From positions 1-39,535 of the forward strand of contig JAJRZI010000095.1 in the NCBI GenBank assembly GCA_024275295.1: a stretch of 39,535 bases of DNA, written 5' to 3'. Below, one piece after another: positions 1 to 6,986 of this stretch. Position 1 is the stretch's first letter; every line of letters begins with the position of its first letter. The position numbers and the translations under genes were made by a program. This DNA comes from Gammaproteobacteria bacterium (lineage in GTDB: Bacteria; Pseudomonadota; Gammaproteobacteria; Chromatiales; Chromatiaceae). Below the pieces are notes generated by a model. The model was not told the origin of the DNA. It searched no databases and was given only the letters and a program-made list of their open reading frames with translations.

Positions 1-2
1 AA

Positions 3-116
3 ATTCTTCGTTTATTGCAGCTTAATTTATTTGAAAAACGTGACTTGATGGCCTTGCTGCGAGGTGATCCTATACATGATAAACAATTCAATATAAATCA
101 GATGGCTTTGCTGTGA
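3..116 (+). CDS. C-terminal fragment of a reading frame, possibly an IS4-type transposase
   Basis: The frame is open from the left edge and ends at TGA 114-116, giving about 37 residues. It reads ILRLLQLNLFEKRDLMALLR and ends in NQMALL. A Q-L-N-L-F-x-R-x-x-L-x-x-L tail is what I remember from the C-termini of some IS4-family DDE transposases. No catalytic motif lies inside the window, so the assignment rests on this tail alone. It could equally be the end of an unrelated protein. Whether the gene is intact cannot be told from here. Confidence 0.35.
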   Translation: MLRLLQLNLFEKRDLMALLRGDPIHDKQFNINQMALL

Positions 117-242
117 AAGTTAACGGGACAGCAGTGATCTACTATTTAATATATTATCGGTCACATTGAAAGGAAAGCCAGCTCTGGTTTTTTGTGAGCA
201 TGATCTGTTGAGGGCAGGTTAAAAAAGCTGGATATTTCATTT

Positions 243-272
243 CCGTGGCTCATGAGAAATCATGAGCCACGG
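243..272. terminator. Perfect 13-bp hairpin downstream of yhbY
   Basis: Positions 243-255 and 260-272 are perfect inverted complements around a GAAA loop (stem CCGTGGCTCATGA). It lies 11 bp beyond the yhbY stop, so it may end the minus-strand transcript. The flank downstream on that strand is A-rich with only scattered T (GAAATGAAAT) and no real T tract, so efficient intrinsic termination is doubtful. It could instead be an element end or an mRNA-stabilising hairpin. Confidence 0.5.
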
Positions 273-283
273 AGAGAGGATTG

Positions 284-580
284 CTATTTGCCTGGAAGGG
301 GGATCTTGGGGTCTTTATTGTTTCGGCGGTAGATAATGCTCATCTGGCCGATGGCTTGGATGAGTTCTGCGCCGGTCTGCTCAATGATCTGAGCAGTAAT
401 TTCCTTACGCTCATCACGATCAGCTGCAATACGAACCTTGACCAGCTCATGGGCATTAAGAGCGATCTCCAGCTCTTCAAAAATGCTGGCCTTCAACCCA
501 TGCTGACCCACCATGACAACGGGCTTTAACGAGTGGGCCAGCCCCCTCAAATGGCGTTTCTGCTGTTCTGTGATCTTCAT
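284..580 (-). CDS. yhbY: YhbY family ribosome-assembly RNA-binding protein (CRM domain)
   Basis: This is a small single-domain CRM protein of 98 residues, close to the 97 of E. coli YhbY, which binds pre-50S particles. The sequence shows the family pattern LKPVVMVGQHGL near the N-terminus (the GxxG-type RNA-binding loop) followed by a helix ending in HELVKVRIA. I chose ATG 580 because homologues begin M-K-I/L-T-x-x-Q. A TTG five codons upstream (595) is also in frame and would overlap the preceding gene. The start lies 5 nt after the stop of the hemerythrin-PAS gene, so the two are probably co-transcribed. In E. coli yhbY sits beside rlmE-ftsH, which is not the case here. Confidence 0.9.
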   Translation of the reverse strand: MKITEQQKRHLRGLAHSLKPVVMVGQHGLKASIFEELEIALNAHELVKVRIAADRDERKEITAQIIEQTGAELIQAIGQMSIIYRRNNKDPKIPLPGK

Positions 581-585
581 GGATT

Positions 586-1830
586 TTAATCCCAATCCAG
601 CAGACGCTGCTCACCTTCAAGGGCACGGATCTCTGTCACATCCTGCGACATCTCAATCACACCACGGTAGTTTTTCTGCTCATCACGCACGGCAAAATAA
701 CGGATATGGATGAATCGGCCGCGCATGTTGATCCAAAAATCGGCATGATCTTTCGTGCCTTTTTTAAACTCCTCGAGAATGCGTAAAACCTGATCAACAG
801 ATTTGGGTGGATGGCAGAGCTTTACTTCCCGGCCGATGATGTTGGCGCTACGAGGGAAAACCCGGTCATCACCCCGATTGTAAAAGACAACCCGGTCATC
901 CTCATTCACATAGGTAATATCAACCGGTAAAAATTTGAAGATAAAGTTGACCTGCTCAGGGGTGAGGTAGCCTTCATCAAAGTGATCTGCATTCTCAATA
1001 GATAACGGCAGCTCTTTTTTGCGCTTAGGGGTGGATTTCATACGGCGAGGCTTCGGTGCCTCTTTCACAACAATCTCTTCTGGCTCAGGCTCAGGTTCCT
1101 CAGTCACAGCAGGGTAGGGAGGAGGGGTCTTGTCCAGCATCCAGCCAATCTCCTCATCGCCAAGGCGCATATCTTCCCACTCTGACTCCTCCAGCATATT
1201 CATTGCGTTGGGCAGTAGCCGCTCCTCTTCAACGCCCATCAGACGCTGCATCTCAGAGACAACGTAAGGAAATGCTTTGACCACAAGGTCTAAATCATCA
1301 GCCTCTAATGCCTGGCGAACCTTTTTCAGTTCGGCTCGGATATCATCATGAAAGGCCCACATGTTTTTACTGGGGGAGTCCCAACCGTGCTTTTCAAGCA
1401 TGGGGAATAGCTGGTTTTCCTTGCGAACAAAGTGCAACTCTACCGTGCAAATCTTGTTGAAAAGAGTGAGGAACTGCTCTTTATCCTGACGGGGATCAAG
1501 CTGGCTGGCCTCTTTGAATAGACGGCGCTGCATGCGGTTTTCTTCAAGATAGACCCTAACTGGATGACCAGGGGCGAATCTATTCAGTGAGTGTGCGGCA
1601 ATCTTCTCGTCAATAACCGTATGATAAAAGTTAATGACCTGATCATTGTTTTCATACCGGATATTTTCCTGGCTCAGCTGGTTAAAAACAGCTGTGACCT
1701 CATCGCCGGTGATGCTTTCGCAATTGTCTGTAAACTGCTGAATTTCCTTTTCAGGATTATTGCCAGCACACATTTGACGAATGATATCAGTAAGATAGTC
1801 AACTTTTGACTCAGTAAGAAATTCACTCAT
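586..1830 (-). CDS. DUF438-hemerythrin-PAS sensor-like protein
   Basis: A three-part cytoplasmic protein of 414 residues. Residues 1-75 resemble DUF438. Residues about 83-215 form a hemerythrin-like HHE helical bundle, with candidate di-iron ligands in GHPV, ELHFVRKENQLFP, EKHG and AFHDD. A charged linker rich in E, P and K spans about 230-275, and residues about 285-410 look like a PAS domain with the C-terminal end VIEMSQDVTEIRALEGEQ. There is no kinase, GGDEF or DNA-binding output domain, so any signal probably passes by protein contact. Hemerythrin domains of this kind bind O2 or respond to NO or iron; which applies here is inference. ATG 1830 is a clean start. A promoter and a palindrome lie directly upstream, and yhbY follows 5 nt after the stop. 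Confidence 0.8.
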   Translation of the reverse strand: MSEFLTESKVDYLTDIIRQMCAGNNPEKEIQQFTDNCESITGDEVTAVFNQLSQENIRYENNDQVINFYHTVIDEKIAAHSLNRFAPGHPVRVYLEENRMQRRLFKEASQLDPRQDKEQFLTLFNKICTVELHFVRKENQLFPMLEKHGWDSPSKNMWAFHDDIRAELKKVRQALEADDLDLVVKAFPYVVSEMQRLMGVEEERLLPNAMNMLEESEWEDMRLGDEEIGWMLDKTPPPYPAVTEEPEPEPEEIVVKEAPKPRRMKSTPKRKKELPLSIENADHFDEGYLTPEQVNFIFKFLPVDITYVNEDDRVVFYNRGDDRVFPRSANIIGREVKLCHPPKSVDQVLRILEEFKKGTKDHADFWINMRGRFIHIRYFAVRDEQKNYRGVIEMSQDVTEIRALEGEQRLLDWD

Positions 1831-1880
1831 AAGTAAAACCGATCCTGCTATGACCCAAGGCTAGGGCAAAAAAAGGCGCT

Positions 1881-1889
1881 ATGATAACA
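1881..1889 (-). promoter_or_regulatory. Extended -10 promoter for the hemerythrin-PAS gene
   Basis: On the minus strand this reads TG-T-TATCAT, an extended -10 element with five of six TATAAT matches. It lies about 50 bp ahead of the ATG at 1830. No good TTGACA hexamer stands at 17 bp; that position is occupied by the palindrome at 1905-1919. Confidence 0.45.
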
Positions 1890-1904
1890 GGTTCGTATAA
1901 AAAC

Positions 1905-1919
1905 TGACTAATTTAGTCA
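1905..1919. promoter_or_regulatory. 15-bp perfect palindrome, possible Rrf2/IscR-type operator
   Basis: TGACTAA-T-TTAGTCA is a perfect 7-bp inverted repeat around a single base. The core TGACTAAnTTAGTCA resembles the inner part of the type 1 IscR site known from gammaproteobacteria. It covers the -35 region of the minus-strand promoter at 1881-1889, where a bound protein would be expected to repress. It is also about 180 bp upstream of the plus-strand citrate-synthase-like pair. The regulator itself is not in the window. Confidence 0.4.
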
Positions 1920-2016
1920 TCTTTTGTGTGAATTTAATACCTTGCTATGAATTAAGACATTTTGCATGGCCTAAATTGAAGTGAAAGCGTGAGTTAATTC
2001 TGAAACATTTTGCCGG

Positions 2017-2092
2017 AGTCACTCCAGCCTGCCACTAAAGTAAAGCAGGTGCAAAGCCGCTATCTATGCGTATGCATCAATAGAGGGTGACT
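2017..2092 (+). ncRNA. Possible structured leader (three-way junction) overlapping the ribosome-binding site
   Basis: By eye the leader can close with AGTCAC (2017-2022) pairing GTGACT (2087-2092). Inside are hairpin A, CCTGC (2028-2032) with GCAGG (2045-2049), and hairpin B, CTAT (2060-2063) with ATAG (2080-2083) plus ATGC (2066-2069) with GCAT (2074-2077). The joint contains GCAAAGCC (2051-2058), an octamer also found in c-di-GMP-I riboswitches. The closing strand overlaps the Shine-Dalgarno GAGGG at 2083-2087, four bases before the ATG region. The GNRA loop of that riboswitch class is missing, so the class call is weak. Confidence 0.25.
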
Positions 2093-2095
2093 TAG

Positions 2096-2824
2096 ATGGT
2101 AAAAAAAGCAAAAAAAGTAATAAGACGAGATGACCCGTATGCCAAAAAAATATCAACTAAAATCTGGCATGAGCAACCAAGTGAACAAAATCCATATATT
2201 GCGCAGCAAAGCAGATGTCATGGGTATGATCTGATTGAGCTGGTGAAAGAGCGCAGTTATGTGGACGTTTTATATCTGTTATTCAGAAGTGAACTTCCAA
2301 CAAAAGAAGAGGCTGTGATATTTGAGCAGCTACTGATTTCATTTATTAACCCAGGCCCCAGACATCCGGCAACCCGCAGCGCCATTGTTGCGGGTGTAGG
2401 TAAAACTGATCACGTACATATTCTCCCTATTGCCTTGTCTACCCTAAGTGGCAATTTTCAAGGTGCAGGTGAAGTGGAACCTGCGGTACGGTTTCTAAGA
2501 ACAAATGCAAAAAAGCCGCCTGAGCAAGTGGCGCTTGCGCTTTTAGACGAAGGTGCAAAACCAGCAGAGGGCGATTGGTCTATAGCCCCGGGGTTTGGTA
2601 GCTATTATGGTGGTGTGGATCTGATGGCAGAGCAGCTTGCGCAGCAGTTGGTGACTCTTCCAGGGTGCGGCAAATTATTGTCATGGGGGAATGAGCTTTC
2701 CCATGCATTACATGATCACCAAATGGGGTGGTTAAAGACGGGTGTAGCTGCGGCAGTATTGGCTGATCTTGGCTTTTTACCCTTTGCTTGCGCATCGCTG
2801 TATCAATTGATCAGTGCGCCATGA
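2096..2824 (+). CDS. Citrate-synthase-fold protein lacking catalytic residues (first of pair)
   Basis: At 242 residues it is far shorter than citrate synthase (about 430) and near the size of citryl-CoA lyase. The fold is suggested by HGYDLIELVKERSYVDVLYL, by SELPTKEE, and by an INPGPRHPATR segment. By eye the HGGAN-type helix becomes GNFQGAGEVEPAV (Gln122 at the His), the GFGHxVY loop becomes PGFGSYYGG (Ser169 at the second His), and no Asp stands near 209-216 where the catalytic Asp is expected. It is therefore probably not a working synthase or lyase. GAGGG eight bases before ATG 2096 supports the start. A second citrate-synthase-like gene follows 70 bp downstream. Its true role is unknown. 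Confidence 0.6.
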   Translation: MVKKAKKVIRRDDPYAKKISTKIWHEQPSEQNPYIAQQSRCHGYDLIELVKERSYVDVLYLLFRSELPTKEEAVIFEQLLISFINPGPRHPATRSAIVAGVGKTDHVHILPIALSTLSGNFQGAGEVEPAVRFLRTNAKKPPEQVALALLDEGAKPAEGDWSIAPGFGSYYGGVDLMAEQLAQQLVTLPGCGKLLSWGNELSHALHDHQMGWLKTGVAAAVLADLGFLPFACASLYQLISAP

Positions 2825-2894
2825 TTATTGGCTCATGGATTGGAGTATTGTAAAAAACCCATGACTGCATACCCGTTTCCAGAGGATAAAGATT

Positions 2895-3725
2895 ATGTCA
2901 TCGAAGAATAATAAACAGGATACATCCTTTTGGGATGAGCATAGAAATAAGGTCTTCAGTAAGAGAGGTGGCTGGGTAATAGGAAAGGGTGTATTTAACT
3001 GCGGCTATGACATGATGCATGACCTTGTGGGTAAAAAGTCATATATGCAGGTAATGATTTTAAATGCGACGGGCCGTCTGCCGAACCGAAAGTTGGCAGA
3101 TTGGTTTGAAGGTGCTCATATTTGCCTTAGCTGGCCAGACCCAAGAATATGGTGCAATCAGATTGGTGCTTTAGGCGGCACCATGCAAACCTCAGTTGTC
3201 AGCGCTACTGTTGCTGGTAATTTAGCGGCAGATTCAAAAGGGTATGGGCAAAAGACGCTTGCTGATGGTGTCTCTTTTATCCAGAAGGCTCTGGCTGCGT
3301 ATACAAATGGTTTGTCTGTTGCAGAAATTGTAAGTGAAAAGTGTGCCAAGTATGGTGGGAAACCCATAATCATGGGGTATGCTCGCCCCATAGCGAAGGG
3401 TGATGAACGAGTTGAAGCAATGGAGCGAGTATCCAGATCGCTTGGTTATTCTGTTGGGCCGCACTTGGATTTAGCGTACCAAATAGAGCAAGTGCTATTG
3501 GATAGATTCAATGAGAGTATGAACATTAATGGCTATATGTCAGCTTTTTTATCTGACCAAGGCCTGACGCCAGAAGAGGTGTACCAGATCTGTGCTGTTC
3601 TTGTGAACAGTGGGGTAACAGCCTGTTATCTGGATGCTTATGGGCGCGCTGGTGGGGCTTTTATGCCGCTACAGTGTGAGGATATTGAATACCAGGGGAA
3701 GCCTGCACGGGGGCTTTCTGAATAA
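2895..3725 (+). CDS. Citrate-synthase-fold protein lacking catalytic residues (second of pair)
   Basis: This 276-residue protein resembles citryl-CoA lyase / citrate synthase in the segments WPDPRIWCNQIGALGGT, GYARPIAKGDERV and MNINGYMSAFLSDQGL. Here too the catalytic positions are changed: the first His region reads AADSKGYGQ, the second His is Arg164 in GYARP, and the Asp of NVDG is Asn212 in NING. The K-x-D-x-R element of the second loop is kept, so acyl-CoA or acid binding may survive. AGAGGA nine bases before ATG 2895 is a good ribosome-binding site. It probably forms one transcript with the upstream paralogue, and the two may work as a heteromer. The 3' end is 11 bp from the convergent receptor gene. 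Confidence 0.6.
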   Translation: MSSKNNKQDTSFWDEHRNKVFSKRGGWVIGKGVFNCGYDMMHDLVGKKSYMQVMILNATGRLPNRKLADWFEGAHICLSWPDPRIWCNQIGALGGTMQTSVVSATVAGNLAADSKGYGQKTLADGVSFIQKALAAYTNGLSVAEIVSEKCAKYGGKPIIMGYARPIAKGDERVEAMERVSRSLGYSVGPHLDLAYQIEQVLLDRFNESMNINGYMSAFLSDQGLTPEEVYQICAVLVNSGVTACYLDAYGRAGGAFMPLQCEDIEYQGKPARGLSE

Positions 3726-3736
3726 CAGATTATTGG

Positions 3737-5821
3737 TTAGCGAAAATGATAGCTGATCTCGGCATAGAGATTCCGTCCCTGCAGTTGATAATCCCCAGAA
3801 AGTGCTGGATCACTCCATTCAAATGCCTTTTTATCGAATATATTTTTAGCAGAAACAGTAAGCTCCAGGCTTCTATCCTGGGTTCTTTTGCGCAATGTTA
3901 GATCAACGAAGGTGAAATTGCTGAGCTTGCCACGGGTGTCGCTACTCGGACGTTTAATACCCCCGACCCAGTTAACCTGTGTATTGATACTCCAGAGCGG
4001 TATAAACTCCCAATTGGCCGCAGCATGGAATTGCCGCCCTGGGGCCTTGCCAACCCGGCTCCCATCGTCTTTTCTTTCGGCATGCTGCCAGGCGAAGTTG
4101 CTGCGCAATTCGAGGCTATTGGTAACATCCCACTCCACCTCAACCTCAAAACCATAGGCGCGCTGCCCTGCAGTGTTGTTATATTGACTAACACCAGGGA
4201 CACCAGTGGGGACAATTTCAATGGTGTCATCCATGTCGTAATAGAAGAGGTTTAATTTGGAGTCCAACTCAAGCAGTGGGAAGTACTCGAATGCCAGTTC
4301 CAGGGTGTCGATGGTCTCTGGCTCCAGATCTCTATTACCTAGCAGTACAGGATTGTTTTGTATATACATTTCGGATATGGAGGGGGCGCGAAAGGCGCTG
4401 CCATACAACAGCTTGGTGGTCAACGGCATTGGTGGCGACCAGATCAGGGCAAGGCGTGGATTGATGGTTTTGCCAAAATCGGAGTAATGGTCATAGCGGA
4501 TACCGCCCGTAACAATCCAGCTTTTTGAAATTCGCCACTCATCCTGAGCTGAAAAAAAGCGCCGCTCGCGATCTGTGTCCGGCATATAGACAAATTCCGT
4601 ATCTGTCACATCAGTCACGATATTGGGGACAACGCCACCGCCAAAATTCTTGGTTTCATTGGTGTCCATCTCCTGGCGACTATAGCCTGCATCAATCCGT
4701 AGTGTGTGGCCTTCAAAACCGCTATAGGTGCCTGTGAGGTTCGCAGTATAGGTTCGATTCTCATAGCCTGGATTGCCGATAAGACCATTGGTAAAGCCAA
4801 GGGTGCCTGGTGGCCAGATTACAAAATGGCGCTGCATATCCTCGTAGACATAGTTGAAATGGGGTTTCAGCTCAAAGTCAGGGAGTAGCTCCTTGAGGGT
4901 GTAGCTGATATCGAATTGATAGTATTGGTAATCTTCATTGCCTGCTGGATCTAATATATGCGCCACTCCATCGCCTGTGCCACCATCTCTCTGCTGCCAA
5001 TGCCAGAAGTCGATATCCCAGTTGTCATTATGCAGATAGAGGGAGGTCTCAAAGTATTCGTACCCTGTCTCCAAGTGACCTGGTGCATACGAAAGGGCAG
5101 GTACTGGTGCGGCATCGGCATCAAGCATTCGATCCGGATCACCACCGGTTCGCGTGTGCTCCAGGTTGAAGGCGACCTCCCAGTCCTCATATTTTCTACC
5201 GTACTGAACCCAGGCGCTGTTGCTGTTGAAGGAACCTGTTCGACCACCCAGGTTCACACCACCTATCTCATGGGCATCCTTGGTGATAATGTTGATCACA
5301 CCAGCGAAGGCGTCTGCACCATGTACCGCTGAGCCAGGGCCACGGATCACCTCGATACGTGCAATATTAGCGACTGGTGCCCTGAATGGGCCGGGTACAT
5401 TACCGACCGCAGCGTCTTTAACCGGCAGGCCGTTTCTTAAGACCAGTACCTCCTGTCCCTGGCCGGTATGGATGCCACGCATCGAGAAGGCGGGGGCGAG
5501 TAGATTCCACATAGGGTAGACATGGAGTCCGGGCACCGACTCCAGAGCCTCGAAGATGGTGGTGGCTCCCATCTCCTTGATTTCAGCCGCTGTGATAACC
5601 GTTGCAACAGAGGGCGCCAGGCGTGCTGGCTTGCTATAGCCAGTGGCGGAAATGAGTATCTTCTCATCTTCCAGGAACATGTCATCAAGAGAAAATTCAT
5701 CCTCAAGCACTTCATCCGGGACATCACCACCAGGGAAGCGCTCCTCCGGAATTTTATCCGCTGCGTAAACGGTGCTGCAAAGAAGCAAGCCTGCAGCCAG
5801 TCTTATGTATTTGTTATTCAA
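3737..5821 (-). CDS. TonB-dependent outer-membrane receptor
   Basis: A signal peptide (NNKYIRLAAGLLLCSTVYA, cut before ADK) precedes an acidic stretch, then a plug domain with the patterns RIEVIRGPGSAVHGADAFAG and VINIITKDA, and a long beta-barrel ending in YAEISYHFR. EKILISATG before the plug may be the TonB box. The family imports siderophores, haem, cobalamin, metals or sugars; the plug is of the common BtuB/colicin-receptor style and the substrate cannot be read. The length of about 694 is normal. I prefer TTG 5821, which puts the signal peptide at the very start; a TTG at 5851 adds ten residues. No TonB gene is nearby, but exbBD lie at 26 kb. Convergent with the citrate-synthase-like pair. 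Confidence 0.85.
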   Translation of the reverse strand: MNNKYIRLAAGLLLCSTVYAADKIPEERFPGGDVPDEVLEDEFSLDDMFLEDEKILISATGYSKPARLAPSVATVITAAEIKEMGATTIFEALESVPGLHVYPMWNLLAPAFSMRGIHTGQGQEVLVLRNGLPVKDAAVGNVPGPFRAPVANIARIEVIRGPGSAVHGADAFAGVINIITKDAHEIGGVNLGGRTGSFNSNSAWVQYGRKYEDWEVAFNLEHTRTGGDPDRMLDADAAPVPALSYAPGHLETGYEYFETSLYLHNDNWDIDFWHWQQRDGGTGDGVAHILDPAGNEDYQYYQFDISYTLKELLPDFELKPHFNYVYEDMQRHFVIWPPGTLGFTNGLIGNPGYENRTYTANLTGTYSGFEGHTLRIDAGYSRQEMDTNETKNFGGGVVPNIVTDVTDTEFVYMPDTDRERRFFSAQDEWRISKSWIVTGGIRYDHYSDFGKTINPRLALIWSPPMPLTTKLLYGSAFRAPSISEMYIQNNPVLLGNRDLEPETIDTLELAFEYFPLLELDSKLNLFYYDMDDTIEIVPTGVPGVSQYNNTAGQRAYGFEVEVEWDVTNSLELRSNFAWQHAERKDDGSRVGKAPGRQFHAAANWEFIPLWSINTQVNWVGGIKRPSSDTRGKLSNFTFVDLTLRKRTQDRSLELTVSAKNIFDKKAFEWSDPALSGDYQLQGRNLYAEISYHFR

Positions 5822-6182
5822 GGCTATTCTTCTGTGTTCGTACAGATGCAACAGCGATTTTATTATTAATTGTTCGCCGCATTGCCTGCGTGGACAATAA
5901 AACTATCCTTAGGCGAATTGAGTTCCTACTCAGTCACTAAGTAAACTACAATTCACAGAAAAATCAATGTTTTTCGTCAACTATTTCCTGGATTTTTCAT
6001 TTTACAGTTGTAAGTATTGGGTAGCTGGCTATTCAGGGGGGTGGATACTGCTGCTGCGTACAGATGATTCTCTTGTGGATTGCCTTCCTGTTAGTATTAA
6101 TTTGCAGCTGTAATAAGGTGATATGCAGCATTTCGGTGTCGATACTATTACACTTTAAACTGACAAATGGGTTATGCAATAA
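5822..6182. other. Intergenic region between divergent TonB receptor and SDR genes
   Basis: A+T-rich, with no convincing gene. It must hold the promoters of both flanking genes. Two small inverted repeats are visible: GAATTG (5915-5920) with CAATTC (5949-5954), and TGAGT-TCCT-ACTCA (5919-5932). I see no clear Fur box and no cobalamin riboswitch core. Confidence 0.5.
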
Positions 6183-6986
6183 ATGAACAGTCAAAGAAAA
6201 ACAGCAATTGTAACTGGCAGTACAAAAGGAATAGGCAACGGGATCGCTAATAAATTGGCTGCTAAAGGTTTTAATGTTGTTATTACAAGCAGAAAAGAGG
6301 AACAAGCGTCAAAGGTGGCTGAAGAGATTAATGCTAAAGGAGCAGCAGGAAAAGCAATCGGTGCCTATTTTGATCTTGAAAAACCTGAATCGGCTCGGAC
6401 ATTGCTAGAGCAGTCACTGAATGAGTTTGGAAGACTGGATGTTCTGGTTAACAATGCATTAAGTAACATCTGTGTATTTCCACTGCATGAACTCTCTGAT
6501 GAGCAAGTATCATTTGCACTAACGTCAAATATTACCAATATCTTGCTGCTATCCCGGCTGGCTTATAGTGAATTGGTTAAAACCCAAGGAAATATTATTA
6601 ATATCAGCTCTGTTGTTGTGAATAGGCAAATTATTGGTATGCCGCTATACACAATAGCAAAAGGTGCTCTTGAGCAGATGACAAAAGTGTTAGCATCAGA
6701 ATGGGCTGAAGATCATATTCGAGTCAATGCAATTAACCCTGGTTTTGTTCGATCCAGTGCGCTTGCAGATTTTGGAGTACCTGAAGATGTTATTGAAAGA
6801 AGCTATGAATATCACAAACAGCACCATCCCCTTGGTAGGGTGGGGGTGCCAGAGGATATCGGCAAGCTGGCTGCTTTTATAGCTTCTGATGATGCGGAAT
6901 TTATGACAGGTTCTATTATTAATTGTGATGCAGGTTATAGCATTCAGGGTGTGCAGCTCTACCAAGAGAACCCGGTTCCAAGTTAG
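6183..6986 (+). CDS. Short-chain dehydrogenase/reductase (SDR)
   Basis: A 267-residue classical SDR, probably NAD(P)-dependent. It has the cofactor motif TGSTKGIG near residue 12, NNA at about 90 (the usual NNAG reads NNALS), the catalytic Ser in INISSVV, and YTIAK as the YxxxK pair. The C-terminal RVNAINPGFVRS and GSIINCDAGYS are family features. Substrate is unknown; the loop following the PG motif that would define it is not diagnostic. There is no good ribosome-binding site before ATG 6183. The coding sequence is visibly A+T-richer than the housekeeping genes, hinting at separate ancestry. Its stop overlaps the stop of the convergent ThDP enzyme gene. Confidence 0.85.
   Translation: MNSQRKTAIVTGSTKGIGNGIANKLAAKGFNVVITSRKEEQASKVAEEINAKGAAGKAIGAYFDLEKPESARTLLEQSLNEFGRLDVLVNNALSNICVFPLHELSDEQVSFALTSNITNILLLSRLAYSELVKTQGNIINISSVVVNRQIIGMPLYTIAKGALEQMTKVLASEWAEDHIRVNAINPGFVRSSALADFGVPEDVIERSYEYHKQHHPLGRVGVPEDIGKLAAFIASDDAEFMTGSIINCDAGYSIQGVQLYQENPVPS

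Noticed and set aside
5822-6182. Fur box or cobalamin riboswitch ahead of the TonB-dependent receptor
   Set aside because: Looked for GATAATGATwATCATTATC-like repeats and for the B12 box; neither was convincing.
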